This document shows positions 15,606 through 23,586 of a DNA stretch of 39,332 bases, in pieces. The stretch covers positions 1-39,332 of the forward strand of contig JAKPCT010000191.1 in assembly GCA_029553165.1 (NCBI GenBank), read 5' to 3'. How positions within the stretch are numbered: position 1 is the stretch's first letter; each line of letters starts with the position of its first letter. Made by a program: the position numbers and the translations under genes. The notes under the pieces are model-generated. The model saw nothing but the letters and a program-made list of their open reading frames with translations. It made no database searches and was not told the origin of the DNA. This DNA comes from Bacillota bacterium (GTDB lineage: Bacteria > Bacillota > UBA4882 > UBA8346).

Positions 15606-17264
15606 ATGAAAAAAGCAGCAAAAAAACTCAAAGTCATTCCCCTGGGCGGATTAGGGGAGATCGGTAAAAATATGACCGTCTTCGAATATGACCAAGATAT
15701 CATCGTAGTTGACTGCGGAATGGCCTTCCCCGAAGATGACATGCTTGGTGTGGATCTGGTCCTTCCGGACACCACATATTTATTAAAGAACCTTGAGAAA
15801 GTAAGGGGAATTATTATTACTCATGGCCACGAAGATCATATTGGAGCCCTCCCTTACGTCTTAAAAGAGATCAACGTACCCATATATGGGACTAAACTGT
15901 CATTGGGCCTGGTTGAAAACAAACTTGAAGAGCATGGCTTGATCAACAAATGTAAATTAGAGACGGTGAATCAAGGTCAAACTATCCAGCTGGGCTCCTT
16001 CAAAGTCGAGTTTATCCGTTCGACCCATAGTATCGCAGATGCGGTTTCCCTGGCAATTGAGACCCCTGTAGGTGTTGTTGTCCATACTTCTGATTTTAAA
16101 ATTGACCATACTCCAATCGGCAATGACTCGATCGACCTGCCCCGTTTTGCTGAATTGGGTAAAAAAGGTGTCCTCTTACTTCTGTGTGACAGTACCAACA
16201 TTGAACGAAAAGGTTATACCATGTCCGAGCGGACCGTTGGAGAAGCGTTCGAAGATATCTTTTCTACTGCCAAAGGACGGATTTTAGTTGCCACTTTTGC
16301 ATCGAATGTCCATCGCCTCCAACAGGTAATTAACGCCGCTTTAAAATTCCAACGCAAAGTCTCAATCTGTGGGCGCAGTATGCTTAATGTTACCAAGAAG
16401 GCCATTGAACTGGGTTATCTGGATGTCCCCAAAGATATCCTGATTGACATTGATAAAGTAAAAAATTATCATCCTGATGAATTAGTTATTATAACCACCG
16501 GTAGTCAGGGAGAACCGATGTCTGCTTTATCGCGAATGGCAATGGGTGAACATCGGCAGGTAGGGATCATGGAAGGTGATTTAGTAGTTATCTCTGCCAG
16601 TCCGATCCCTGGTAACGAAAAAACCATCTCCGGTGTTATCAACGAACTGTTTAAAAAAGGCGCTAATGTAATTTACGAATCTTGGAACGACATTCATGTC
16701 TCCGGACATGCCTGCCAGGAAGAGCTCAAATTAATTCACCGCCTGGTCAAACCTAAATACTTCGTCCCGGTCCACGGGGAATACCGGCACCTGATCCAAC
16801 ATGCAAACCTGGCTCAAACTATGGGAATACCGAAGACCAATATTTTCATTATGGATATCGGAGAGGTATTAGAGATCGGTGAGCGTGGCGCAAGCAAAAC
16901 CGGCCGTGTCCCTGCCGGGAAAGTCTTGGTTGATGGTCTGGGTGTTGGCGATGTCGGTAATATCGTCTTAAGGGACCGGAAGCACCTGGCTGAAGACGGA
17001 ATGATTGTTTTCATCGTAACCATTGATAAAGAGACCGAAAATTTAATCATTGAACCCGATGTGATTTCGAGGGGCTTCATCTATGTCAGAGAATCGGAAG
17101 AACTGTTAGACGAAATCAAGCAAATCGGTAAAAAAGCGCTCTTAAAATGTGATGATAAGAACTGGTCATCCAAGAAAAAACTGATCAAGGACACATTAAG
17201 AGATTATCTTTATCAGAAGACCAAACGGACTCCAATGATTATTCCGATCATCATTGAAGTGTAA
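15606..17264 (+). CDS. rnj: ribonuclease J
   Basis: A metallo-beta-lactamase/beta-CASP RNase with endonuclease and 5'-to-3' exonuclease activity, central to mRNA decay and RNA maturation in Bacillota. Visible motifs are HGHEDHIGALPYVL (residues 74-87) with the metal-binding His and Asp, DFKIDHTP, LLCDSTNIERKG and, in the beta-CASP part, ITTGSQGEPMSALSRMA and HVSGHACQEE. The C-terminal domain ends in PMIIPIIIEV. Its 552 residues match the RNase J1 length. TAGGAGA precedes the ATG. It is 76 bases upstream of prfC with no terminator between. Confidence 0.97.
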   Translation: MKKAAKKLKVIPLGGLGEIGKNMTVFEYDQDIIVVDCGMAFPEDDMLGVDLVLPDTTYLLKNLEKVRGIIITHGHEDHIGALPYVLKEINVPIYGTKLSLGLVENKLEEHGLINKCKLETVNQGQTIQLGSFKVEFIRSTHSIADAVSLAIETPVGVVVHTSDFKIDHTPIGNDSIDLPRFAELGKKGVLLLLCDSTNIERKGYTMSERTVGEAFEDIFSTAKGRILVATFASNVHRLQQVINAALKFQRKVSICGRSMLNVTKKAIELGYLDVPKDILIDIDKVKNYHPDELVIITTGSQGEPMSALSRMAMGEHRQVGIMEGDLVVISASPIPGNEKTISGVINELFKKGANVIYESWNDIHVSGHACQEELKLIHRLVKPKYFVPVHGEYRHLIQHANLAQTMGIPKTNIFIMDIGEVLEIGERGASKTGRVPAGKVLVDGLGVGDVGNIVLRDRKHLAEDGMIVFIVTIDKETENLIIEPDVISRGFIYVRESEELLDEIKQIGKKALLKCDDKNWSSKKKLIKDTLRDYLYQKTKRTPMIIPIIIEV

Positions 17265-17340
17265 TGATAACAGATACAAACAGTCAAGAGATCAAATAAT
17301 TATTCTAAAACACTAATGATTACAACCAGAGGAGACTTCT

Positions 17341-18951
17341 ATGTCCAGCAACGAACAAATACTGAAAGAAGTTAACCGTCGCAAGACGTTTGCAATTATA
17401 TCGCACCCTGATGCCGGTAAGACAACATTAACTGAAAAGTTACTACTTTACGGCGGCGCGATCCGGCTAGCCGGCGCAGTCAAAGGAAGAAAAGCTGCCA
17501 AACACGCAGTTTCTGACTGGATGGAGATTGAAAAACAACGTGGAATTTCGGTAACATCAAGTGCAATGCAATTCGATTATCAAGGATACCGGATCAATAT
17601 TCTTGATACACCCGGCCACCAGGACTTCAGCGAAGATACTTACCGGACCCTAATGGCTGCTGACAGCGCAGTGATGTTGATTGATGGCGCCAAAGGGGTC
17701 GAGGAGCAGACTTTAAAGTTGTTTCACGTTTGTAAGATGCGGGGAATCCCGATCTTCACCTTCATCAATAAACTCGATCGTTATTGCAAAAATCCCTTTG
17801 AACTGATCGAGGAGATCGAGAAGACGCTTGGAATTCAGTCATACCCAATGAACTGGCCGATCGGTACCGAGGGTAATTTCAAAGGTGTTTATAACCGGGA
17901 ATTGAAACAAATTGAACTCTTTAACAATCAGCAAGACCATGGTCAGGCAGTAATTGCAACTACTACTCTAAGTGTTGATAACGAACAATTAGTAGAGTTA
18001 CTGGGCGCCGACCTCTGCGCTCAATTATGTGAGGATATCGAATTATTAAACATTGCCGGTGACCGTTTTGATTTAGAAAAAGTTAAGGCTGGCGAACTAA
18101 CCCCGATCTTCTTCGGCAGTGCAATGACTAACTTTGGGGTAGAGCCATTCTTAGAAAAATTTATTTTACTGGCCCCCTCACCTGCCGAACGCAAGACCAA
18201 TCAAGGGATGAAGAGTCCTCATGAAGACCGGTTTTCCGGCTTTGTCTTCAAAATCCAAGCCAACATGGACCCGGCGCACCGCGATCGCATAGCGTTTATT
18301 CGAATTTGCTCCGGTAAGTTTGAACGAGGGCTCGAAGTCAACAACGTCCGGATTGGTAAAACAATTAAATTAGCTCAACCTCAACAATTTTTTGCACAGG
18401 AACGATCCATTATTGAAGAAGCTTATGCCGGTGACATTATTGGTGTCTACGATCCTGGAGTTTTCAATATTGGTGACACATTATGTGATATTAATGAATC
18501 ATTTCGTTTTGAAGGAATACCGATCTTCCCGCCGGAACATTTTGCTTTGGTTACCACCAAAGATGCTATGAAACGGAAACAATTCCTTAAAGGAATCGCC
18601 CAAATAGCTGAAGAAGGTGCCATTCAGGTTTTCAAAAAACCGAACATCGGTATTGAAGCACTGACGATCGGTGTGGTAGGTGTTCTGCAGTTTGAGGTAT
18701 TAGAATACCGAATGAAAAATGAATACGGGGTTGATATCAATCTGCAACGCTTACCGTATTGTTATGCCCGCTGGGTCATGCCTGAAAACGTTGCTAAAGA
18801 CCTGGTTGGTTATTCAGGAAGTATTGATCTAGTCGAAGATCAATATAACCGTCCGGTACTGCTCTTCAAAGATCAATGGTCATTAAACAGGGCAATCGAT
18901 AATAATAAAGGCGCGAAACTATATGATGTGGCGCCAACCAATCTAATTTGA
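17341..18951 (+). CDS. prfC: peptide chain release factor 3
   Basis: A translational GTPase that recycles RF1/RF2 from the ribosome. G motifs: SHPDAGKTTLTEKLL (G1, residues 21-35), RGISVTSSAMQF (G2), DTPGHQDFSEDT (G3) and NKLDR (G4). Domains II and III follow, with the FQVL-like region VVGVLQFEVLEYRMKNEYGV. The length of 536 fits RF3. AGAGGAG precedes the ATG. It is cotranscribed with rnj. Confidence 0.96.
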   Translation: MSSNEQILKEVNRRKTFAIISHPDAGKTTLTEKLLLYGGAIRLAGAVKGRKAAKHAVSDWMEIEKQRGISVTSSAMQFDYQGYRINILDTPGHQDFSEDTYRTLMAADSAVMLIDGAKGVEEQTLKLFHVCKMRGIPIFTFINKLDRYCKNPFELIEEIEKTLGIQSYPMNWPIGTEGNFKGVYNRELKQIELFNNQQDHGQAVIATTTLSVDNEQLVELLGADLCAQLCEDIELLNIAGDRFDLEKVKAGELTPIFFGSAMTNFGVEPFLEKFILLAPSPAERKTNQGMKSPHEDRFSGFVFKIQANMDPAHRDRIAFIRICSGKFERGLEVNNVRIGKTIKLAQPQQFFAQERSIIEEAYAGDIIGVYDPGVFNIGDTLCDINESFRFEGIPIFPPEHFALVTTKDAMKRKQFLKGIAQIAEEGAIQVFKKPNIGIEALTIGVVGVLQFEVLEYRMKNEYGVDINLQRLPYCYARWVMPENVAKDLVGYSGSIDLVEDQYNRPVLLFKDQWSLNRAIDNNKGAKLYDVAPTNLI

Positions 18952-18985
18952 AACAACTTGATTCAAACTTTTTTCTCTTAAAAAC

Positions 18986-19013
18986 AAAAGCTCCTCTAAA
19001 AATAGGAGCTTTT
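18986..19013. terminator. bidirectional intrinsic terminator
   Basis: A perfect 10-bp stem AAAAGCTCCT/AGGAGCTTTT with an 8-base loop lies between the convergent prfC and nucleotidyltransferase genes, with A and T runs on both flanks. Confidence 0.85.
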
Positions 19014-19035
19014 CGCAACACTATTACCTAATAAA

Positions 19036-19806
19036 TCAACCGAACACTTCTGCCAAAGCATCTATGAACAACTGATCAAGTTCGGCAACCGATTTTTCCG
19101 GCTTTCTTGCAATACTTTTGGAATAATCATCCAAGCTTTCGATTTCCGTACTTAAGAAATCATTAATTATATCAATTCGTGGTTCCAGATCGAGTTCTAC
19201 CCCTGCTTTCTTCCGCATTAATAATGTCTCAATCTCTTGTTTTAAAGCTCCAGCCGGCACCATTGCGTTTACTAATCCTTCAAACTCTATTGGCGGCATC
19301 GTATTATTCTGTCTGATCCAAAGACAAGCTAAGATTGGCCGCAATACATAAAAATATTTCTTTACTTTAACCAAGTCTCCCTGTAAATATTCCCGGAAGT
19401 TACCTTTGGCCATACTTAAGTAATGGTATAAACAAGACCGGGGCGAAAAGGTTTCGTTACGTATGTCTCGAAGTTTTTGAGTAATTGAGTACTTCTCCCA
19501 ATAAATAATTGACGACTGTAGCCATTCTAACAGCGGTGGATTTGACTTGCGAAACAGTTTCAAAGCCTTTTGCAGATCCCAGCCATTGATATCCAGTAAA
19601 TCGTTGATCGGTAGCTCAATAACATCTCGGCGTTCAGCAATCGACAGGTACCATTCAACCGGATGCAGGTAAATAAATCTGACATCATAATCACTGTCTT
19701 GAGACGGAAAGCCCCAGGAACGGCTTCCTGATTCGCAAGCATAAATTATTTTAACATTATGTTCCGACTCGATTCGATTCAGTTCATTAATTATCAATTG
19801 CTGCAT
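19036..19806 (-). CDS. nucleotidyltransferase-superfamily protein (YcgL/RlaP-like)
   Basis: A DNA-polymerase-beta-like minimal nucleotidyltransferase of 256 residues resembling the YcgL/RlaP group (PF10127-type). The active-site signature is present: GSRSWGFPSQDSDYDVRFIY, with the GSxxWG loop and the D-x-D metal ligands. A hydrophobic helical C-terminal part follows (LFRKSNPPLLEWLQSS, YLSMAKGNFREYL). RlaP homologues occur near RNA ligases; the biochemical substrate is not established here. Two adjacent ATG codons exist; the second (19804-19806) is better spaced from AGAGGTGG. The gene overlaps the end of cca by about 20 bases, so the two are translationally coupled and may act on the same RNA class (inference). 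Confidence 0.8.
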   Translation of the reverse strand: MQQLIINELNRIESEHNVKIIYACESGSRSWGFPSQDSDYDVRFIYLHPVEWYLSIAERRDVIELPINDLLDINGWDLQKALKLFRKSNPPLLEWLQSSIIYWEKYSITQKLRDIRNETFSPRSCLYHYLSMAKGNFREYLQGDLVKVKKYFYVLRPILACLWIRQNNTMPPIEFEGLVNAMVPAGALKQEIETLLMRKKAGVELDLEPRIDIINDFLSTEIESLDDYSKSIARKPEKSVAELDQLFIDALAEVFG

Positions 19807-21172
19807 CATTATCCACCTCTTCGGAAGATACTCCCATACCTTTAACGACTTCGATCAATGCTGCTTTGGTATTAAGTTCAGGTTTTTCAATCACCATCTC
19901 GATTAATTCACTAATAATTTTGCCCATTAATCTTCCCGGTTTGATCCCCAAAGCCTTCAAGTCATCGCCATTAATCGCCAAATCTTTGCTACTTAACGGT
20001 TCTTGCTGCTGTAATACCATCTGGATTTGATTCTTAACCTCTGATAGAGCGGCTTCATCGCTCTCGTTTCCTGGGCGTTTGACATCAGCTATCTGCAACT
20101 CTAAAAGCTCCTCAACATTCTCCGCACCAACCCGGTTGATTAGACGCTTCAAAGTACTTCTGTGAGGATTTTTGAGTTTGTTCATATGCTCGTAAACCAA
20201 CAATGTAACCTTACGAATTAACTTATTATCAAACCGTAAGCGTATTAAAATCTCCTTTGCCAACTCATAACTCTTTAAATCATGCCCATAAAAATGACCG
20301 GCTCCCTGTTGATCCATAGTGAAAGTCAGCGGTTTTCCAATATCATGTAACAGAGCAGCCCAACGCAGATGCAGTACCGGTGGTACATTTTCCACTACAG
20401 TCAAAATATGATCAAAGACCGCCTGCGTATGGTACGGGTTACATTGTTCAAACCCGTAACAGGCTTCGAGTTCGGGCAAGATATAACGTAACAATTGACT
20501 TTGCTGTAATAACTGAAACCCTCGGGAAGGTTGGTTACTTAATAAAATTTTATTTAATTCCTCGCGGATTCGTTCCGCAGCTACTTTAGTAATTAAGCCT
20601 CGATTATGGATAATCGCTGCAAAGGTTTCGGCTTCAATCTTAAACTCTAATTGACAGGCAAAACGAATCGCCCGTAGCATCCGTAACGGATCTTCACGAA
20701 ACCGGGATGCCGCATCCCGAATCCCTCTGACAACACCTTCTCGTAAATCGGTTACACCACCAACATAATCGATCACCTGATTACCATCATACAATATTCC
20801 ATTGATCGTAAAGTCCCGGGTTAAAACATCTTCCCGGACATCAGTTCCAAACTCCATTTGACCAGTCAAATGGTCAACGCTTTGCTGATCATTCACTTTC
20901 CTTCGGAACGTTGTAACTTCAACCGATAACTTCTCGGTCAGTACTGTCACAGTTCCGTGCTTGATTCCGGTAGCAATCACTTTTGGAAAGAGTAACTTTA
21001 CCGTTTTCGGAAGCGCTTTGGTACAAACATCATAGTCTTTTGGCTCTTTCCCCAATAATAAATCCCGGACACAACCTCCGACCAAAAATGAGGGGTATCC
21101 GTTAATATTTAAGGTATTTAAAACCTGCAAAATCTGTTCCGGAATTCGCTGTTTATCAATGTTATTAACCAT
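19787..21172 (-). CDS. cca: CCA-adding enzyme / tRNA nucleotidyltransferase with HD domain
   Basis: A class II tRNA nucleotidyltransferase family member that repairs or adds the 3' CCA end. The head domain has FLVGGCVRDLLLGKEPKDYD, with the DxD metal site, and TFRRKVND. RFREDPLRMLRAIRFACQLE is the conserved neck motif for nucleotide selection. An HD phosphohydrolase domain carries LLHDIGKPLTF and YGHDLKS. Its 461 residues fit the HD-containing clade; a poly(A) polymerase cannot be excluded. The three tRNAs in this window already encode CCA, so the role may be mainly repair. It lies 42 bases after the ICMT-like gene, in the riboswitch-led unit. The ribosome binding site is weak. Confidence 0.9.
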   Translation of the reverse strand: MVNNIDKQRIPEQILQVLNTLNINGYPSFLVGGCVRDLLLGKEPKDYDVCTKALPKTVKLLFPKVIATGIKHGTVTVLTEKLSVEVTTFRRKVNDQQSVDHLTGQMEFGTDVREDVLTRDFTINGILYDGNQVIDYVGGVTDLREGVVRGIRDAASRFREDPLRMLRAIRFACQLEFKIEAETFAAIIHNRGLITKVAAERIREELNKILLSNQPSRGFQLLQQSQLLRYILPELEACYGFEQCNPYHTQAVFDHILTVVENVPPVLHLRWAALLHDIGKPLTFTMDQQGAGHFYGHDLKSYELAKEILIRLRFDNKLIRKVTLLVYEHMNKLKNPHRSTLKRLINRVGAENVEELLELQIADVKRPGNESDEAALSEVKNQIQMVLQQQEPLSSKDLAINGDDLKALGIKPGRLMGKIISELIEMVIEKPELNTKAALIEVVKGMGVSSEEVDNDAAIDN

Positions 21173-21214
21173 CTTTAAGATTAAGCCTCTGTTCGATACT
21201 TTATCCGTTACTAC

Positions 21215-21817
21215 CTAGATATAGCGTTTTGATCTGCTTTTATATTCCCGATAGCTTTCGCCGTAATATTGCTCTAAAAAACGTTCTTCCTCCAAAATTT
21301 GATAATGGATTCCTAGTGTAACAACGATTGCCGCTAATAAGAAGAACCAATTACTGATAATCAACCATGTACTCCAAAAATATAAATCAACAAAGAGGAA
21401 GATCGGATTTCTTAGCCGTCTAAAAATACCATTGGTAACCAAACTACCGGGTTGATCTTTGTCAATCCCTATTCGCCACGATTCCCCAAACGCCTTTAAT
21501 GCTAGAATAAAGATCAAATATCCCCCACAAGTCAAAGCCACTCCCAGATATTTTAGGGGTACCAATTCAAAGAGGGGTCGCAATAAGATATCAGGAACAA
21601 TTCCAATTCGGATGTTATAGAGCAATCTGACCAATTCATAAGACCAAACTACCAATCCAATAAAGAAGAATACTTCCAAAAAGGCAGCAAACCCTTTTTT
21701 ACCATTACCAAGGACAAATACTTTAACCCCTTTTAAACTCAGTATAATGGTTCTTCCTAAAAATGTTAAGTAAAATAAAATTAAGAAGACTAATTGAAAC
21801 TTACTAAACCAATCCAT
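21215..21817 (-). CDS. isoprenylcysteine carboxyl methyltransferase-like membrane protein
   Basis: A polytopic membrane protein of 201 residues or fewer, of the ICMT/PEMT-like methyltransferase group. About five hydrophobic segments are visible: FQLVFLILFYLTFLG, AFLEVFFFIGLVVWS, YLGVALTCGGYLIFILAL, FLFVDLYFWSTWLII and FFLLAAIVVTLGIHY. The C-terminal signature is SLVTNGIFRRLRNPIFLF (the usual G-x-(F/Y)-x-x-(V/L)-R-x-P motif) followed by EEERFLEQYYGESYREYKSR. The natural substrate of bacterial members is mostly unknown. GGAGGTG precedes both GTG 21820 and ATG 21817. It is first in the unit with cca and sits directly behind the Mn2+ riboswitch, which suggests metal-linked control. Confidence 0.82.
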   Translation of the reverse strand: MDWFSKFQLVFLILFYLTFLGRTIILSLKGVKVFVLGNGKKGFAAFLEVFFFIGLVVWSYELVRLLYNIRIGIVPDILLRPLFELVPLKYLGVALTCGGYLIFILALKAFGESWRIGIDKDQPGSLVTNGIFRRLRNPIFLFVDLYFWSTWLIISNWFFLLAAIVVTLGIHYQILEEERFLEQYYGESYREYKSRSKRYI

Positions 21818-21839
21818 CACTCATGCACCTCCGTGAAAA

Positions 21840-21879
21840 TAAAAAACTTTTAACATAGCATCAATACTACGCTAAAAGT
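21840..21879 (-). terminator. riboswitch expression-platform terminator
   Basis: Minus strand: a 13-bp stem (21867-21879 with 21846-21858, G-U pairs included, 8-base loop) is followed by TTTTTTATTTT. Its 5' arm contains CTTTTA, which is also the 3' strand of aptamer P1, so aptamer folding and termination are mutually exclusive, an ON-switch geometry. Confidence 0.8.
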
Positions 21880-21970
21880 CTCGTTGCCTGATGTCAGTGT
21901 CAGGTTACAAAACCAGGTCAATCAGCAATTAACCAGTATGTTGATTTTGTAAAATAACTACTCCCTCTTA
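21873..21970 (-). promoter_or_regulatory. yybP-ykoY (Mn2+) riboswitch aptamer
   Basis: Minus strand, about 98 nt. P1 is TAAGAG (21965-21970) with CTTTTA (21873-21878). The conserved GGGAGTAG follows the 5' strand of P1, and CAACGAGA precedes its 3' strand, as in yybP-ykoY RNAs. Between them are a TTACAAAA/TTTTGTAA stem, a GGTTAAT/ATTGACC hairpin and a CCTGA/TCAGG hairpin. Known members sense Mn2+ and raise expression when bound. The call rests on these motifs by eye. Confidence 0.78.
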
Positions 21971-21979
21971 ACACTTTAA

Positions 21980-22008
21980 ATTATATTGTTCTTTTGTGCT
22001 GATGTCAA
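21980..22008 (-). promoter_or_regulatory. consensus sigma-A promoter of the riboswitch unit
   Basis: Minus strand: perfect TTGACA (22003-22008), 17 bases, perfect TATAAT (21980-21985). The transcript would start near 21974, just before aptamer P1, so control by the riboswitch seems to be the main regulation. Confidence 0.9.
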
Positions 22009-22056
22009 TTATGCAACACATCTGTAGATATGTTTTTATTACCAGCCTAGCAAAGC

Positions 22057-22086
22057 TTGCCCCTCACTAGAATCGTTTGATATAAT
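22057..22086 (+). promoter_or_regulatory. promoter of the small membrane protein pair
   Basis: TTGCCC (22057-22062), 18 bases, TATAAT (22081-22086) with a TGA extension. It is divergent from the riboswitch promoter and about 50 bases before the TTG-started gene. Confidence 0.65.
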
Positions 22087-22140
22087 TAAAAATGGTATCA
22101 TCATTCAAGGTACTAATATTAAGTAAAAGGAGGGAGAGTT

Positions 22141-22503
22141 TTGCAACCGAAAATCTTTAATTGCTTGCTAATCATTCTAATTTTATCCCTAATCGCAATT
22201 ACCAATCCAATCAACACTGAAACCCGGCAAACTCTTACTCCTTCGATTCGATCGGTCCAGTATGACAGTTTAGTGGTATTAACCTCAATTTCGCGAACCG
22301 TCATTCAAGATCTGTTTAAAGATCTTGCCAATAATACCTTTTTTCCACCTGTAGACAATCAACGAACTACCGTTACAATTAATTATCCAAAACCATTTAT
22401 TCTTTTTATTCTTTGCCAGTTTATTTTCTGGTTTTCAATTTTTTATCAATCAGCCCGAACCAGTTACAACCAGGATGAACCTCTGTTTATGGTTATCAGA
22501 TAA
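22141..22503 (+). CDS. small membrane protein of unknown function, 120 aa
   Basis: Not recognised. An N-terminal hydrophobic segment (FNCLLIILILSLIAI) may be an uncleaved signal anchor. A polar middle of about 60 residues contains a possible amphipathic stretch (SRTVIQDLFKDLANN). A second membrane segment follows (PFILFILCQFIFWFSIFY), with a short polar tail. The start is TTG, supported by AAAGGAGGGAG at 7-base spacing and an upstream promoter. A short single-span membrane protein gene follows 75 bases later, probably cotranscribed. Confidence 0.65.
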   Translation: MQPKIFNCLLIILILSLIAITNPINTETRQTLTPSIRSVQYDSLVVLTSISRTVIQDLFKDLANNTFFPPVDNQRTTVTINYPKPFILFILCQFIFWFSIFYQSARTSYNQDEPLFMVIR

Positions 22504-22578
22504 ACTCGTCTCCGTTTACGAAAACGAGATCAAGTCGAGTTATAATTTTAACCATACACAAACAGGGGGTTTTTTAAA

Positions 22579-22728
22579 ATGTCTTTTGAAGTAATTACCG
22601 TTATTGTAGTTTTAGTATTCTTTACAATTCTGTCACTGATGGCACATAAAGCTGAAAAATTCCTTGCTGAAAATCCCGATCCTCATCTTCAAACGACTCA
22701 GAATAATAAAACATCAAACAATTCGTAA
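22579..22728 (+). CDS. 49-aa single-span membrane protein
   Basis: A short open frame starting MSFEVITVIVVLVFFTILSL, giving one clear N-terminal transmembrane helix, then a polar tail (AHKAEKFLAENPDPH) ending in Asn/Thr-rich sequence. AGGGGGT lies about 9 bases before the ATG, and a strong terminator follows 25 bases after the stop, which supports a real gene. It has no recognised family. Its position behind the 120-residue membrane protein suggests a functional pair (inference). Confidence 0.6.
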   Translation: MSFEVITVIVVLVFFTILSLMAHKAEKFLAENPDPHLQTTQNNKTSNNS

Positions 22729-22753
22729 CCGAATGATTTCAAGAATAAACAAA

Positions 22754-22801
22754 AAAGGAGCTTTTGCAACTTGCTTTTTAGTAGCTTGCAAAAGCTCCTT
22801 T
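22754..22801. terminator. strong bidirectional terminator
   Basis: A 16-bp perfect stem (22754-22769 with 22786-22801, 16-base loop) with A/T-rich flanks lies between the 49-aa gene and the convergent lgt. Confidence 0.88.
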
Positions 22802-22806
22802 AATAT

Positions 22807-23571
22807 TTATTCATTCTTTAAATCAACGTCATTTAAATCCCGAAGCTTTTTTTTCTTACGCCAGATAATTGCCGCACAAATAAGCATCAGTCCTAAAGCA
22901 ATATATTGTGTCAGCACCATCCCCAGGAAAGTGGCGCTGGATTGCCTGATAAAATCCAGTAGGATTCGAATCAATGAATGGAGCAACAAAACTCTTAAAA
23001 ATGAATATCCCGGGTAACGGGGGTTATTTGACCATTTGATTGCTAACGGCAGTATCAATACTGATAGTATTGCTTCGTAGATTTGTGTCGGATGGACCGG
23101 AACCAATGTATCAGGAAACTTCACTCCCCATGGTAATGTTGTTGGCGGACCATAAAGTTCACCATTGATAAAGTTCCCTACTCTGACAAAGATATGGCCA
23201 ATCGGGAAGACCGGAGCAACCGCATCAGCGATCCTCCAAAAATCAAACCCGTCACGCTTGGTCCAATAGTATCCGAAAAGTAAAGTGCCGATGATTGCTC
23301 CATGTGAGCCCAATCCACCATGGTCAACCCGGATAATCTCCCAGGGATTATTGATAAAGTCACGATAATTAGTAACTACATACGCAACCCGGGCACCGAT
23401 AAAAATTACCAAAATCAATTTTAACAACAAACTGTCGACTTTATCTACATCCATCCCATATTTTCGGATATACTTTCTGGTTAGCCAGTATGATATTAAA
23501 ACTGCCGTTGCTACTAAGATCCCATACCAGTAAATCTGCAGCGGTCCAATTGAAAAAGCAATTCGATTCAT
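22807..23571 (-). CDS. lgt: prolipoprotein diacylglyceryl transferase
   Basis: A membrane enzyme that moves diacylglycerol from phosphatidylglycerol to the lipobox cysteine of prolipoproteins. Several transmembrane helices are visible. The motif region HGGLGSHGAIIG corresponds to the usual HGGLxxHG, and VRVGNFINGELYG is the Lgt signature with the essential Arg/Asn. PVHPTQIYEA follows. The start is ATG 23569-23571, because GAGGAG lies 7 bases before it; an upstream GTG immediately after the glmS stop has no site. It is the last gene of the envelope operon, only 15 bases after glmS. Confidence 0.95.
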   Translation of the reverse strand: MNRIAFSIGPLQIYWYGILVATAVLISYWLTRKYIRKYGMDVDKVDSLLLKLILVIFIGARVAYVVTNYRDFINNPWEIIRVDHGGLGSHGAIIGTLLFGYYWTKRDGFDFWRIADAVAPVFPIGHIFVRVGNFINGELYGPPTTLPWGVKFPDTLVPVHPTQIYEAILSVLILPLAIKWSNNPRYPGYSFLRVLLLHSLIRILLDFIRQSSATFLGMVLTQYIALGLMLICAAIIWRKKKKLRDLNDVDLKNE

Positions 23572-23586
23572 GATCAGACTCCTCAC

